A stretch of 64,000 bases of DNA from the NCBI RefSeq assembly GCF_018687715.1, contig NC_056761.1, positions 16,754,001-16,818,000 of the forward strand, written 5' to 3'. Position numbers and translations under genes: made by a program. This document shows positions 1 to 10,336 of the stretch, piece by piece; position 1 is the first letter of the stretch, and each line of letters starts with the position of its first letter. This DNA is from Carya illinoinensis. Its lineage: Eukaryota; Streptophyta; Magnoliopsida; Fagales; Juglandaceae. The notes beneath the pieces are model-generated. The model had not been told where the DNA came from. It did no database searches and saw only the letters and a list, made by a program, of their open reading frames with translations.

Positions 1-379
1 ACCAACCAATGTACATGAGATCAGCAGTTTCTTGGGTTTGGCTGGATATTACCGTCGATTTATTGACAGCTTCTAAAAAATAGCAGTTTCTCTTACTAGG
101 AAGAATACTAAGTTTGAGTGGACTACAAAGTGTGAAAAAAGCTTCCAAGAATTGAATAAGCAATTAGTGACAAATCCAGTTTTCACAGTTCCCAATGAGG
201 GATGAGGATTTGTGGTTTATAGTGACACTTCAAGGTTGGGGTTGGGGTGTGTATTGATGCAACACTGGAAAGTCATAGCTTATGCTTCACAGAAGTTGAA
301 GGCATATGAACAAAATTACCCCACACATGATCTAGAATTAGCAGATGTGGTCTTTGCACTTAAGATTTGGAGGCATAAC
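1..379 (+). pseudogene. Ty3/gypsy pol fragment (RT end to RNase H), left half of element H
   Basis: The first 379 bases translate in one + frame as the end of a Ty3/gypsy reverse transcriptase and the start of RNase H: the connection motif [11 protein letters not shown] lies near the start, followed by RKN-KFEW, then [12 protein letters not shown] and [19 protein letters not shown]. Stops after about residue 23 and near base 203 show it is dead. The frame is cut after residues KIWRHN, and the protein resumes at about 25990 with a matching RNase H continuation, so this is the left half of element H, interrupted by 25.6 kb. The integrase and chromodomain in the right half place H in the Tekay/Del-like chromoviruses. 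The rest of gag-pol lies outside the window. Confidence 0.85.
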
Positions 380-443
380 TAACTTGCCTTAAAAATTGTT
401 TTAAGAATTACTCCTAAGTATAAGAGTTGTCAAGTAGTAATAG
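380..443 (-). repeat. Distal stub of the Athila-like 3' LTR
   Basis: The 64 bases from TAACTTGCC to AGTAATAG are nearly identical to 24042-24105, the end of the 5' LTR. The piece ends exactly where element B begins (444), and the LTR resumes at about 10337. It therefore fixes the left boundary of the Athila-like element and shows that B is inserted in its 3' LTR. Confidence 0.85.
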
Positions 444-1188
444 TGTAACAGCCCGCTAGAAATTCAATGGTGGAATTTCTATAGACTTTAGGAATCTCGT
501 GAAAACTCCATAAGTTTTCACGAATCGACTAATCGCAAATGTTTTAGCCTGTCAAACATAGTCAGTGTTATCACTCGCTATGGTGTCAGAAATACGATTT
601 TAATTGTTTGAGGAAGTTAGAAGTGTCAGAATACGTTATAATCTACTCCACTAGACTCAGTTGAATATTTAGGATTTTATAGCACAATAACCCATTTTCA
701 TAATTTTGGACGAAACGGCTGTTCGAAACTGTGAATTTATTTTTAGGGGTACTTCGAAACGATTTTCACTATAGGTTAATATGATTATTTAGGATTTTTC
801 AGTACAAAGTTTATTACGCATTTTTGTGGAGGGAATAGTAACCTCAATAAGCGTACTAAGTGCAGTGTTTTCAAAATCACAATGTGGAATGTCCAAATTA
901 GGTTAGAGAAGTTTTATTCGGACACTTGGCAACATCTTAACCACATCTAGTGAATATTATTAGACACTTGGTACAAAGAGAAACCATTAGATGGATTTCT
1001 GAAGAAAATCAAGGTGTGAGATCATGCAACCTAAGCAAAACGTTTTTCATCAACCAAATTGAGCCAGATCAAAAAGGGTTTCAACCCTAGTGAAACCCTA
1101 AATGGTTGGAATTCAATTGAAAAATCCCAAAAGCTTGGTTGAAACCGAAACCCTAAACGGTTTCTTAAAACCCTAAAGTTAGCCTTCA

Positions 1189-2453
1189 TGTGATACCCCG
1201 TTTTTACGTGTATTTTTACTAAATGAGTATTTTTAATTTAATTAATATATTGGTTCTTTTATTTTAAATTATTGTATTTTAAATTGGTTTTTATTTTATT
1301 TGATGTGGTGTTTAATTTATTTTAGTCGTTTTATGTTTTCAAAATCATTTTCGACGGATCAGTTTTTGGACTCCGGAGGTGAGGACTGGACCTCATTTCT
1401 TTTCCCTCATCTTTTCTTTTTCTTTTTTCTTTTTTCTTTTTCCTTTTTTCTTTCTTTTTCTTTCTTTTCTTCTTCTTCTTTTTCCTTCTTCTCCTCCCGT
1501 GCGCCCGTTTCTCTCTCTTCCTCTCTTCTTCGCCTTTCAGCTCAGCTGCCCAGACCTGCCGCCGCCGGCTAGCGTGGTCTACACCACCCCCACCATTCGG
1601 TCCCCCTCCGGCCGATGATCACTTCCACCAAATATCACCACCATCCGAGCCGCCGATCACCACCTAGAGCACATCTAAGCCGCACGGCTTTTTGCCATTT
1701 CTGGCGCCGTCGCTCCACCTTCGGCCACCATCTCTGCACAACTTCTTCTCCTACCTCTTGCCATCTTAACCCACCCAATTTTAGCCCCGATCCATTGCCG
1801 GAGCAACTCCCACGAGCTCAACTCCGTTCAACCCCTTTTGGCGCTTCCACCGCCAAAACCCCTAGGGGAGGTCATGGTGCATTCGGATTAATTGGTTATT
1901 GTTATGAGTTGGATTTGGGCCAAACGAGACTTTTGGCATGATATTTGGAAAGGATATGTTTTTTTTGGGCCAAATGGAATTTTTGGCATGCGTGGAAAAA
2001 TATGGTTTTACGGGTTATGTGCATTGGCATTCTTTCATGCATATTGTTTGAGTTTAATATGCTTTTATCTAGTGGTGTTTGGATCTTACTTACCTGCGGC
2101 ACCATTTTTGGTTCCATAGATTTTGATGCAGAGATCGAGGAGGAGAAGGAGGCTGAGCCCGAGGATACGGCTCTGCCGGAGTATTGAGTTGGAGTTTATG
2201 CTTTGTTGTTAGATTTGAAACTATATTTGTAGTTTGTAATATTTTATTATGTATGTTTTGAACAGTTTTGTATTAAACTAAGAAAAATTCTAGTACTTAG
2301 TTTATGACTTTGCTATCCGTTGCGTGTTTTTTCGTGCACATTTGTTGCTTATACACACACTTGGCACTTGGCGATAGGGTGATGACCCGTGATGTCACCA
2401 TCCAGACGTCTCGATTTCCCCGTGTCCGTACATGAGGATTTGGGGATGTCACA
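1189..2453 (+). repeat. 5' LTR of element A
   Basis: The LTR runs from TGTGATACCCCG to GGGGATGTCACA, 1265 bp. Compared with the solo LTRs at 17933-19951 (2019 bp) and 47135-49799 (2665 bp) it lacks an internal block, corresponding to about 18600-19350, and joins near CACCGCCAAAACCCCTAGG. It contains a CT-rich tract (about 1395-1530) and, near its end, an acidic reading frame (2119-2187). Confidence 0.85.
1945..2187 (+). other. 80-codon reading frame in the element A 5' LTR ending in an acidic tail
   Basis: A frame open for 80 codons starts [17 protein letters not shown] and ends EAEPEDTALPEY before a TGA at 2185-2187. The same frame with eight substitutions is open in the 3' LTR (5766-6008). 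Only the acidic end, from about 2119, is kept in the two more distant solo LTRs (19616-19684 and 49448-49504), because frameshifts break the upstream part in the solo copy at 19.4-19.6 kb. Translation is not shown; it may be an LTR-borne exon, since GTAG or GTAA precedes it in three copies (ATAG in this one). Confidence 0.3.
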
Positions 2454-2471
2454 GGTAGTATCAGAGCGGTT
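2454..2471 (+). other. Primer binding site of element A (initiator tRNA-Met type)
   Basis: The LTR's terminal CACA is followed by GGTAGTATCAGAGCGG, which matches the plant initiator tRNA-Met complement TGGTATCAGAGC apart from an added AG. It sits in the expected place for priming minus-strand synthesis. Confidence 0.85.
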
Positions 2472-2620
2472 TGGCTCTGGGTAAAACCACATGTCCCGTA
2501 GGGAGTATCAGGATGTTTTTAAAGTTGTGTTTTAAAATTTATTTGAAGTAAAGTTGCTATTTGATTTGTTTTATTTGATTTGAATTTATTTGAGTTAGTT
2601 TGCTTGTTTTTATTTATTTA

Positions 2621-2886
2621 GGCCTAGTTTGTTTTCAGAGATGAGATGAGATGAGTTGAGATAAGTTAAATAAAATATTATTAGAATAAATAAAATATTA
2701 TTAGAATATATTATTTTTGTATTGGAATTTGAAAAAGTTGTATTGGGATTTGAAAAAGTTGTATTGGGATTTAAAAAGTTTTATTGGGATTTGAAAAAGT
2801 TGTATTAGAATTTTATTTTGTATGGGGATTTGAAAAAGTTGTAATGATTAAGATGAGATGAAAGTTTTCTGAAAACAAACTAGGCC
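2621..2886. mobile_element. PIF/Harbinger-like MITE (266 bp) in the leader of element A
   Basis: Terminal inverted repeats GGCCTAGTTTGTTTTCAGA and its complement at the right end are flanked by TTA on both sides (2618-2620 and 2887-2889). The TTA duplication is typical of PIF/Harbinger. The interior is AT-rich with repeats of TTGTATTGGGATTTGAAAAAG and GATGAGATGAG ends. Relatives occur near 27.97-28.17, 43.39-43.59 and 62.27-62.41 kb. Confidence 0.85.
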
Positions 2887-3022
2887 TTAGTTATGTTATT
2901 GCATGCTGGTTTCTTTTTGTTTCTTGTTATGTGGTTTGGTTTTGGTTTTTGGTTTATGGTTTTATGTTGTTGGTTTTATTTGTTTTCTTAAAGGGGGTCA
3001 AAGGTTGTGTTGTGGCAGGAAG

Positions 3023-4195
3023 ATGGTGAGGCCAAGAAAGTCTACTCAAGAGCCTCAAGACGATATGCCGAGGGATGATGCTATAGCCGAAGCCATAAGG
3101 CAGATGACTGAGTTCATGCAACAGAATTTTAGGCCACAACAAGGAGGTCCTTGGCCACAACAAGAAGGGTCTTGGCCACAACAAGGAGGGCTTTGGCCAC
3201 AACAAGGAGGGCCTTGGCCACAACAGGGAGGGCCTTGGCTATACCCAGGAGGGCCTAGTGGCGTGGTGCAAGCTGGATGCACCTATGAGTGCTTTCTGGC
3301 GCCTAAAACTCCACTCTTCACGGGAGAAGAGGATCCACTTCGGGCTGGGAAATGGGTCAGAGATTTAGAGAGAACCTTTGAAGTATGTGGTTGCACTGAG
3401 GCGCAACAAGTACTCTATGCCAGCTATCTGTTGCAAGGCACCGCTTCTGAGTGGTGGGATACCAAGAGAGTAATGCTGGAGTCAAAATTGGGGTCTTTTG
3501 CCGCTGTGACCTAGTAGCGCTTTAAGAAAGAATTTAATGATCGATTCTTTCCCGCTACTATGAGGCGGCAAAAAGCAAGAGAGTTTTCAAACTTGGTCCA
3601 AGGGAGCATGACCGTGGAACAGTACGCCCGAAGATTTATAGAGCTTGGGCGATTTGCTCCCCACCCCATCGCCTCGGAGGAGATGCAGGCCGAGTGTTTC
3701 CAGGAGGGCCTACATCCTGATATCGCAGAATGGTGGTCTGCCACCGGATATCCACTTTTCAGGATTTAGTGGACTTGGCCACTCTTGCTGAGCGAGAGAA
3801 TAATTTGAGTATGGGCTCCCATCCAGGACATAAGAGGCTGAGTTTTTCTGGTGAAGGAAGTAGTTTGGGTTCACCTCAGAAATTTGTTCAGCGGACCGGG
3901 ACCCGACCACAAGCGGCCTCAAGTGTACGTATGGGAGGACGGGTGCCAATTTGCGGATTTTGTAATAGAGCTCATGAGGGTGAGTGTCGGCTAAGTGGTG
4001 GAACCCATTGTTACCGATGTGGCCAAGTGGGACATTTCGCTCGTAAGTGCCCCGTTAGAGTTCAAGGAAGCCGTGGAGGTAGACGGGATGGAAGAACAAA
4101 TCAAAGGTAAGCAGTGCAAGCCCGGGTTTATGCTTTTACACCCGGAGATGTTGATGATGAGGCACCAGCGACCCATGATGCTGGAGTAATCACAG
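3023..4195 (+). pseudogene. gag: gag of element A, broken
   Basis: The frame opens at ATG 3023 (MVRPRKSTQEPQDDMPRDD) and encodes a nucleocapsid-type polyprotein. A proline-rich block of six WPQQGG-type repeats (about 3139-3250) is followed by the retrotransposon gag core (GEEDPLRAGKWVRDLERTFE, then ASEWWDTKR). A stop at 3512-3514 interrupts the core, which goes on as RFKKEFNDRFFP and MTVEQYARRFIELGRFAP. A frameshift lies near 3760. The CCHC zinc knuckle CYRCGQVGHFARKC is at about 4010-4051, and another stop (TAA) is at 4108-4110. The last codons run into the intron-like junction at 4195/4196. Gag packages element RNA in cytoplasmic particles; this copy cannot give a full product. Confidence 0.85.
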
Positions 4196-4292
4196 GTATG
4201 GATCTAATTTAAGTTAATTTTGGATTTGATTTTTGGTGTGTTTTGGTTCTTTCTTTTTATTTGGATTTCATGGGTTAATGTGTTTGGTTCAG
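4196..4292 (+). other. Intron-like 97-base insert between gag and protease of element A
   Basis: The piece starts GTATGGATC and ends TTTGGTTCAG, is T-rich, and divides the conserved gag-protease linker. The left side reads GVIT plus a split codon, and the right side completes that codon as glycine and continues [14 protein letters not shown]. Its length, 97, is not a multiple of three, so only its precise removal restores the frame. That is strong internal evidence for a spliced intron or for an exact insertion that looks like one. Confidence 0.65.
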
Positions 4293-5732
4293 GGAGAGTC
4301 CGTTTATATGAGTTTTATGCTTGCACGTTGTTTGATTCGAGTGCATCACAGTCGTTTGTATCTTCCACTTTCGCTCGGATGTGTAATTTGGTTACGAAAC
4401 CTTTGCCAAAGTCATTGGTAGTGGCTCTACCAAATGGTGAAGTGGTATGGTGTTCCAAGGTTGCTTTAGGTTGCCCATTAAATTTTGATGGAAGGTTCTT
4501 GGATGCTGATTTGGTTGTGTTTAAGCTGCTGGGATTTGATATCATCCTCGGGATGGATTGGCTATACCGATATTCTACGAGTATTAATTGCAGAAGTTGG
4601 GTAATTAGCTTTCAGCTTCCAGATGGTGATTGTCTGGAATTTGCGGGGAGTAAGCTAAAAGAAAACCCGGTAATTATATCGGCAATTCAAGCAACAAGAG
4701 AGATTGCTTGGGAAGCGGATGCCTTCTTAGTCCAGATGGTGTCTATGCTGTCTGAGAAGAAGTCTTTGGTAGATATTCCAGTTGTGGAAGAATTCCCCGA
4801 CGTGTTTGTGGATGACTTGCCTAGGCTACCCCCTGTTCGTGAAATGGAGTTTGTTATAGACTTGGAACCTGGAGTGGCTCCTGTACATAAAGCTCCTTAC
4901 CGTATGGCACTGGCTGAATTAAAAGAGTTGAAGACTCAGTTGCAAGAGCTGGTCGATAAGGGGTTCATTCAACCAAGTACTTCGCCGTGGGGTGCGCCAG
5001 TGCTATTTGTTAAAAAGAAAGATGGAACTCTCCGTATGTGCATTGATTATTGGGAATTAAATAAGGTGACCATCAAAAATAAATATCCTCTCCCACGGAT
5101 TGATGATTTATTTGATCAGCTTCAAGGAGTAGCTGTGTTCTCGAAGATCGATTTGAGGTCAGGATACTACCAGTTGAGGATAAGAGACAAGGATGTACCC
5201 AAAACTGCTTTCAGGTCGAGATATGGGCATTATGAATTTAAGGTGATGCCGTTTGGGTTAGCCAATGCCCCTACTGCTTTCATGGATTTAATGAATCGGG
5301 TATTTCGACCTTATTTGGATTCCTTTGTGGTAGTATTCATTGATGATATTCTGATTTATTCCTGAGATGTTGAAGATCATGTTTATCATCTTTGTTTAAT
5401 TCTTGGGAAATTAAGAGAACACCAGTTGTATGCCAAGCTCAGCAAGTGTGAATTCTGGTTGGAGGAAGTCAGATTTATTGGGCATGTGATTTCTCGAGAC
5501 GGAGTGGCTGTTGATCCTAGTAAGGTGGAAGCCATTTTGTCATGGCAGCGTCCGACGACAGTGCGTGAGATCTGGAGTTTCTTGGAGCTTGCCGGGTATT
5601 ACCGAAGATTTGTGGAGGGATTTTCTCGTCTGTCCGAACCTCTCACAACTTTGACTAGAAAGAATGCAGAATTTATTTGGTCAGACAAGTGTGAGAGAAG
5701 CTTCCAAGAATTGAAGAACAGGTTGACAACTG
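4293..5732 (+). pseudogene. pol: Protease and reverse transcriptase of element A, truncated
   Basis: The protease region has [13 protein letters not shown] where Ty3 proteases usually read FDSGAS, so the conserved glycine of the D-S/T-G motif is changed. The RT follows: [30 protein letters not shown] (family consensus has R in place of W), [29 protein letters not shown] and the catalytic FIDD at about 5338-5349. A TGA stops the frame at 5363-5365. The thumb continues as [16 protein letters not shown] and [17 protein letters not shown]. At about 5730, after [10 protein letters not shown], the sequence passes straight into the middle of the LTR, so RNase H, integrase and chromodomain are lost. 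Confidence 0.88.
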
Positions 5733-6274
5733 GATTTGGGCCAAATGAGACTTTTGGCGTAATATTTGGAAAGGATATGTTTTTTTTGGGCCAAATGGGA
5801 TTTTTGGCATGCGTGGAAAAATATGGTTTTACGGGTTATGTGCATTGGCATTCTTTCATGCATATTGTTTGAGTTTAATATGCTTTTAGCTAGTGGCGTT
5901 TGGATCTTACTTACCTGCAGCACCATTTTTGGTTCCGTAGATTTTGATGCAGAGATCAAGGAGGAGGAGGAGGCTGAGCCCGAGGATGCGGCTCCGCCGG
6001 AGTACTGAGTTGGAGTTTATGCTTTGTTGTTAGATTTGAAACTATATTTGTAGTTTGTAATATTTTATTATGTATGTTTTGAACAGCTTTGTATTAAACT
6101 AAGAAAAATTCAAGTACTTAGTTTATGACTTTGCTATCCGTTGCGTGTTTCTTCGTGCACATTTGTTGCTTATACACACACTTGGCACTTGGCGATAGGG
6201 TGGTGACCCGTGATGTCACCATCCAAATGTCTCGATTTCCCCGTGTCCGTACGTGGGGATTTGAGGGCGTCACA
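5733..6274 (+). repeat. 3' LTR of element A, 5'-truncated
   Basis: From GGATTTGGGCCAAATGAGAC onward this matches 1912-2453 of the 5' LTR closely and ends GGGCGTCACA at 6274, followed by the CTTCA duplication. The first 720 or so bases of the LTR are gone, deleted with the end of pol. The ORF equivalent to 1945-2187 is at 5766-6008. Confidence 0.88.
5766..6008 (+). other. 80-codon LTR reading frame, second copy
   Basis: The same length and frame as 1945-2187, ending EAEPEDAAPPEY and a TGA at 6006-6008. Because the two LTRs were identical at insertion, the eight differences are mutations since then. None is a stop or frameshift, but eight changes over a short interval give little power to show selection. 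Confidence 0.3.
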
Positions 6275-6279
6275 CTTCA

Positions 6280-9090
6280 TACCCTTTTTTATCCAATTTC
6301 TAGCATTGTGTTTAATCACTTGATTAAATCACTTTCACATGCTATTAATTTCTCAAATCCTTGTTATGACATCATTATCCAACCTTTTAAACCTTGAAAA
6401 ATTGGATTTGAGTTTCATAGCATCCCAACCCTAACCAAACCCCCTTTAAACCCCAAATTGAAGCCCACTGGGTTGAGGCCCAACAAGGCCCACGAATTTG
6501 GCCACCTTGACAAAACTTCTTGAAGAAGTTTCGTCCCCCCCATGGTAAACCATTCACTGCCCTTGGCTGCACCCAATAGTGCCTTGATGAGATGGAGAAA
6601 CCCACCCCATCAACCTCCATACCTCACAGCTTCTGCAGGCAGTATTTTCCCCTATATTCTCCACTTTATGTCACATAGCTACCTCCAATCAATGGTCATT
6701 CAAGTCCATATCTTCCCCCTCCAGAAGTATAGAGTCGTGCAAGACACACTTATTTCCCTTTAATTACTTCTTCACCGCGTTCTTAGAGAGAAACCAAAAA
6801 GAGCTCTCTAGGGCAGATTTCTGGGTCTTTTGCGTGGATATTTTTGACCCTTTTTAGGTATTTTCACACAATGACTCCTTCATAAAAGTTGTTCCTATTT
6901 GAGTATAGTTTCTGTAGATATATTATTCATATCATTCCATGGTCATTTGTTCTATCAAAAGTATTTTTAACCATGGAAAGGTCATTCTGGGCGTGAAACT
7001 GGAGAGTATGTTATGTTTTGGAGTTTTTGACCAAGCTAATGAACATATCTTGGTCCGAAGAATTTATGAAGTGTTGTTAGCATGTGTTTAAGAGTGTTCA
7101 TTGAGGTTTTGTTACATGAATAAAGCTTTTGATGATAGAGTTTCCTAGATCTAGAAACTTGAAAACTGGAAGTGGCAAAACAGTTTTTATTTAGAGAAAG
7201 TTTGAATATTTCGAGGTCTGATCTTACTATAAAGGTTTTGATATTTTTATATGATGATCCTAAGTCTCTTATTTTCATGTTAGGATGTTATTTAGAAGAT
7301 ATTTAGTATTGGTTTTAAAGATATGAGTTTTCTATGCAAGAGGATTTTGGTTAGGCCTAAGATTTGATGTTTTTGGGTTAGATCCATATTTTATTGAGTT
7401 TTAGCCATGTGATTTTAAGTTTGATGGTTGGATATTATTTAAGACACATTTTTAAACCATGTGATGTCTTAGTTTGAAGATCTCATCTTTGTAAGCCATG
7501 GATCAAGAGATTGATCAAAACTACTTGAGAAAAAAGTTTATGTTTTTGGACTAAGTGTAAAACCAAAAACTCCAAGTGTTATTTTGTGATTTTGGTGACC
7601 TTAGTTTGATGATTTAAAGCATGGTTTATCTTAGGATGATGTTATGAATATGTTAGAAGTAAGATTTGATTTTTTTGGAATCCTTGGAGATGTTTTGATT
7701 TAGGGTCAAAACTTGTGATTCAAGGGTTTGGATCTTTTTACAAAATGTTTGGTGTTGATTATTAGTTTTTTTTTAAATGAATGTTTTAATTCTGGTTTTA
7801 AACTTAGGATAGGAAGATGTTTGTTGCAAAATTTTGGTTTAAGCATGAGTTTTGAAGTTGGAAGGAATTGCAACAAAAATAAAAAGAAATGGCCTATGGA
7901 TGTTTCAGCCATAGTGTGTTTTCCATAGTTATGATTTTTTTTAAATTTTTCTGAGTTGATATTTGAGTTTAGGACAAAATTTACATGAGGAATGTAAATT
8001 TTGAAATTTTTTTTACAATTAGGATGTGACATTCTTAAGTTAGGGGTAAAATGGTCATTTTCCCACACGTAGAGAGTAAAATGGTTATTTTACTCTAAGT
8101 TAGCTTGTTCTCATGTTTCTAATTGTTATTAATTAAATTTTTAACTTTTAGAATATCCTCTTACAGTTTCTCGTGTTTCGCGCTTTATTCTCGTAGAACG
8201 TGACGATCGAGGTAAGTTAGCTTCTAACTTATTATCAGTTTACTGTGTATGTATGATGGGTAAGGGAACTATAATTTATGTATGTATGTTATCATATATG
8301 CCATGTCATGCCACGTCATTACATGTTTATCTGTTATGCATGATTTATTCTGTCATGAATATTAATCTGTTACACAATTTCTTCTGTCACGTATTGCTAT
8401 ATGTTATAAGTATGCCATGTTAAGTATGCCACATATTACATGTATGTCATATCATGTAATATCCACTATTGCAAGTATGTCATGTTAAGAAAAGAAGTCA
8501 GATCAAGTTTATGTTAAGTCAAGTTTCAGATCACGGTCAAGTTAAGCTATTCATGTCAATCACTACCCTAAGTGCTAGGATGGGATAATATCCTAGTGAA
8601 ACTCCTTTGTTCATACTGGAGTGTTTAAATAGGTGTGAAATTCTCTAAGTTGACAAAATACAGTCAACAAGTTGCGAATGGGGCCTAACTAGCTGGTCAC
8701 CAGAGCGCGCCGGGCACTGACGCTGATGGAGCCATATTTTATTTTATATGTGTTCACAACAAGTGTGGTACAAAAAATTCATGGGGCCACAACAACTATG
8801 GAGCATGAAGTATGGGGCCACAACAACTGTGCAGCATACACTACGTGAGACACAGCAATTGTGACACGTAGAATACGTGGAGCCACAACAACTGTGGAGT
8901 ACGTATTAACGCACTCACAGCCGGTGTAGATACATGTATTGTGATGCGGTAATCGGCAGGGACACATGGCTCAAGGGGACCCGTGTAGCACCTATATGGT
9001 CACGTTATTAATCAAGTATATTGAACAAGATTCCAAGTTTATGTCAAAAAGTTAAGAATAAGCAATCATGGTAACCCCATGAGATAAGAA
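6280..9090 (+). repeat. Right part of element B LTR, non-coding
   Basis: After the CTTCA duplication the B sequence resumes and aligns with 17665 down to about 15160 of B'. It contains A- and T-rich leader-like DNA, a region around 8160-8220 with TCTCGTGTTTCGCGCTTTA, and AGCATGAAGTATGGGGCCAC-type repeats at 8770-8900. I see no credible gene; the ORFs here are short and not shared in frame with B'. Confidence 0.7.
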
Positions 9091-9094
9091 TAAG

Positions 9095-9690
9095 TTTCAG
9101 ATCAAGTTCATGATATGTTAAGTTCACGTTCATATCATGTTATGTTCATGTTTATGTTATGTTCAAGCTCACGTTCATGTTATGTTATGTTCATGTTCAC
9201 GTTAAGTTTCAAGTTCACGTTCATATCATCCTATGTTCACGTTTATGTTATGTTCAAGTTCACGTTCATGTCATGTTACGTTCACGTTCACGTTAAGTTT
9301 CAAGTTCATGTTTATATCATGTTATGTTCACGTTTATGTTATGTTCAAACTCACGTTCATGTTATGTTATGTTCATGTTCGCGTTAAGTTTCAAGTTCAT
9401 ATTCATATCATGCTATGTTCATGTCATGTTATGTTCAAGTTCACGTTCATGTTATGTTATGTTCATGTTTACATTATGTCTCAAGTTCACGTTTATGTCA
9501 TGTTATGCTCAGGTTTATGTTAAATTCAAGTTCATGTTTATGTTATGTATGTTCACGTTCATACTATGTCTCAAGTCCATGTTATGTTTCAAGTTTACGT
9601 TCTTGTTATGTTGCTAGTCCATGTTATGTTTTAAGTACAAGCTCATGTCATGTCATGTCAAGTTCGGTTCATATTTCAGTTCAGATTATT
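9095..9690 (+). repeat. Degenerate minisatellite in element B
   Basis: About 600 bases made of variants of CATGTTATGTTCAAGTTCACGTT, with units of roughly 20-45 bases. The reverse complement occurs at 14700-15150 in B', so the array is a feature of the LTR family. Open frames through it (repeats of MLCSSSRSC) come from the lack of stops in the unit and are not genes. Confidence 0.8.
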
Positions 9691-10336
9691 TCAGTTATGC
9701 CATGCTATATATCAAGTTATGTTATGCTTACTTACGACTTTAATTATGCATTCATGCTTTTACTGCCATGCATGCATCATTAACCTGTGTGGGAGTTTCC
9801 TGTTAACTTACTGAGATTTGTAATCAAATCTCATCGTGGTAGTCCCAACTACCATTCCCCTCGAATGGTAGGAGATGTGTCAGGATCAAAGCAGAGAGTA
9901 GACATTGGTAGACTGAAGGAGGTTGACTAGACGCCGTAGACACGACGCGGAGCTTACAACTTCCATAGATAGTTTTTGGACAATATTATGGCCTCGTTAG
10001 TCGAGTTACATGAGTTACTCAATGAACTTCCTCAATAGTGTATTTTCGGTAATGTAAATATGGAGTCTGGTCTCCCATGTTTTGAAGATTACAATCTTCT
10101 GAGACTCGTACTGAAATTATGGATGTTTCTTCTGTTAAGTATACTTGGATTATGATTTAACTATTTGAGATATTATAAGTTTGGTGCATAGTATTGCTAA
10201 AAAAAAAAAATTATCCGCTACGAATATTGCATAATGCTAGATGCATGATAGGAATATTGCATCTTATATGTCATGAACGGGGGCAAGTAACCTTGTATTG
10301 CATGTGCCAACGCTTCAGATGTCCGTTCGATCCCAA

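Larger units (their letters stand above)
1189..6274 (+). mobile_element. Element A: Tekay/Del-like gypsy element with truncated pol and 3' LTR
   Basis: An LTR element (TGTGATACCCC...GGGCGTCACA) inserted in B with a perfect 5-bp duplication, CTTCA at 1184-1188 and 6275-6279. Layout: 5' LTR 1189-2453, PBS for initiator tRNA-Met at 2454, MITE 2621-2886, gag from 3023, a 97-base intron-like piece 4196-4292, protease-RT to 5732, then directly the second half of a 3' LTR to 6274. RNase H, integrase and the first part of the 3' LTR are deleted, so the element cannot move by itself. Gag with a CCHC knuckle, the RT type and the PBS fit Tekay/Del; this assignment is by recognition, not by a tree. Confidence 0.88.
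444..10336 (+). mobile_element. Element B: very long gypsy-type solo LTR (+), split by element A
   Basis: It begins TGTAACAGCCCGC at 444 and aligns collinearly with the reverse complement of 14075-20448 (B'), so both are copies of one family. Without element A it is about 4.8 kb. There is no gag or pol and no second TGTAACAGCC start, so the simplest reading is a solo LTR of a family with LTRs over 4 kb. The 3' end is cut at GATCCCA near 10335: B' continues about 25 bases further to GGCGTCATA. The matching stretch of host LTR (about 80 bases) is also missing, so one deletion removed both. The flank before 444 is AATAG, and no second copy survives after the break. Confidence 0.75.

Noticed and set aside
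1085..1180. Telomere-like AACCCTAAA repeats
   Set aside because: Only scattered single units within the B LTR, mirrored in B' at 17690-17770; not a telomeric array.
1300..1618. Phe/Ser-rich ORFs, also at 18045-18400 and 47334-48151
   Set aside because: They lie in the CT-rich tracts of LTRs and are not conserved in frame between copies.
9115..9783. Overlapping + strand ORFs of about 90-120 codons with MFTFMLCSSSRSC repeats
   Set aside because: They come from a minisatellite whose unit lacks stops in several frames; the mirror array in B' (14744-15155) does the same.
10320..10336. tRNA T-loop-like GTTCGATCCC at the end of B and near 14093-14103
   Set aside because: No acceptor stem, D arm or anticodon arm can be folded around it; it is an LTR end shared by two copies.
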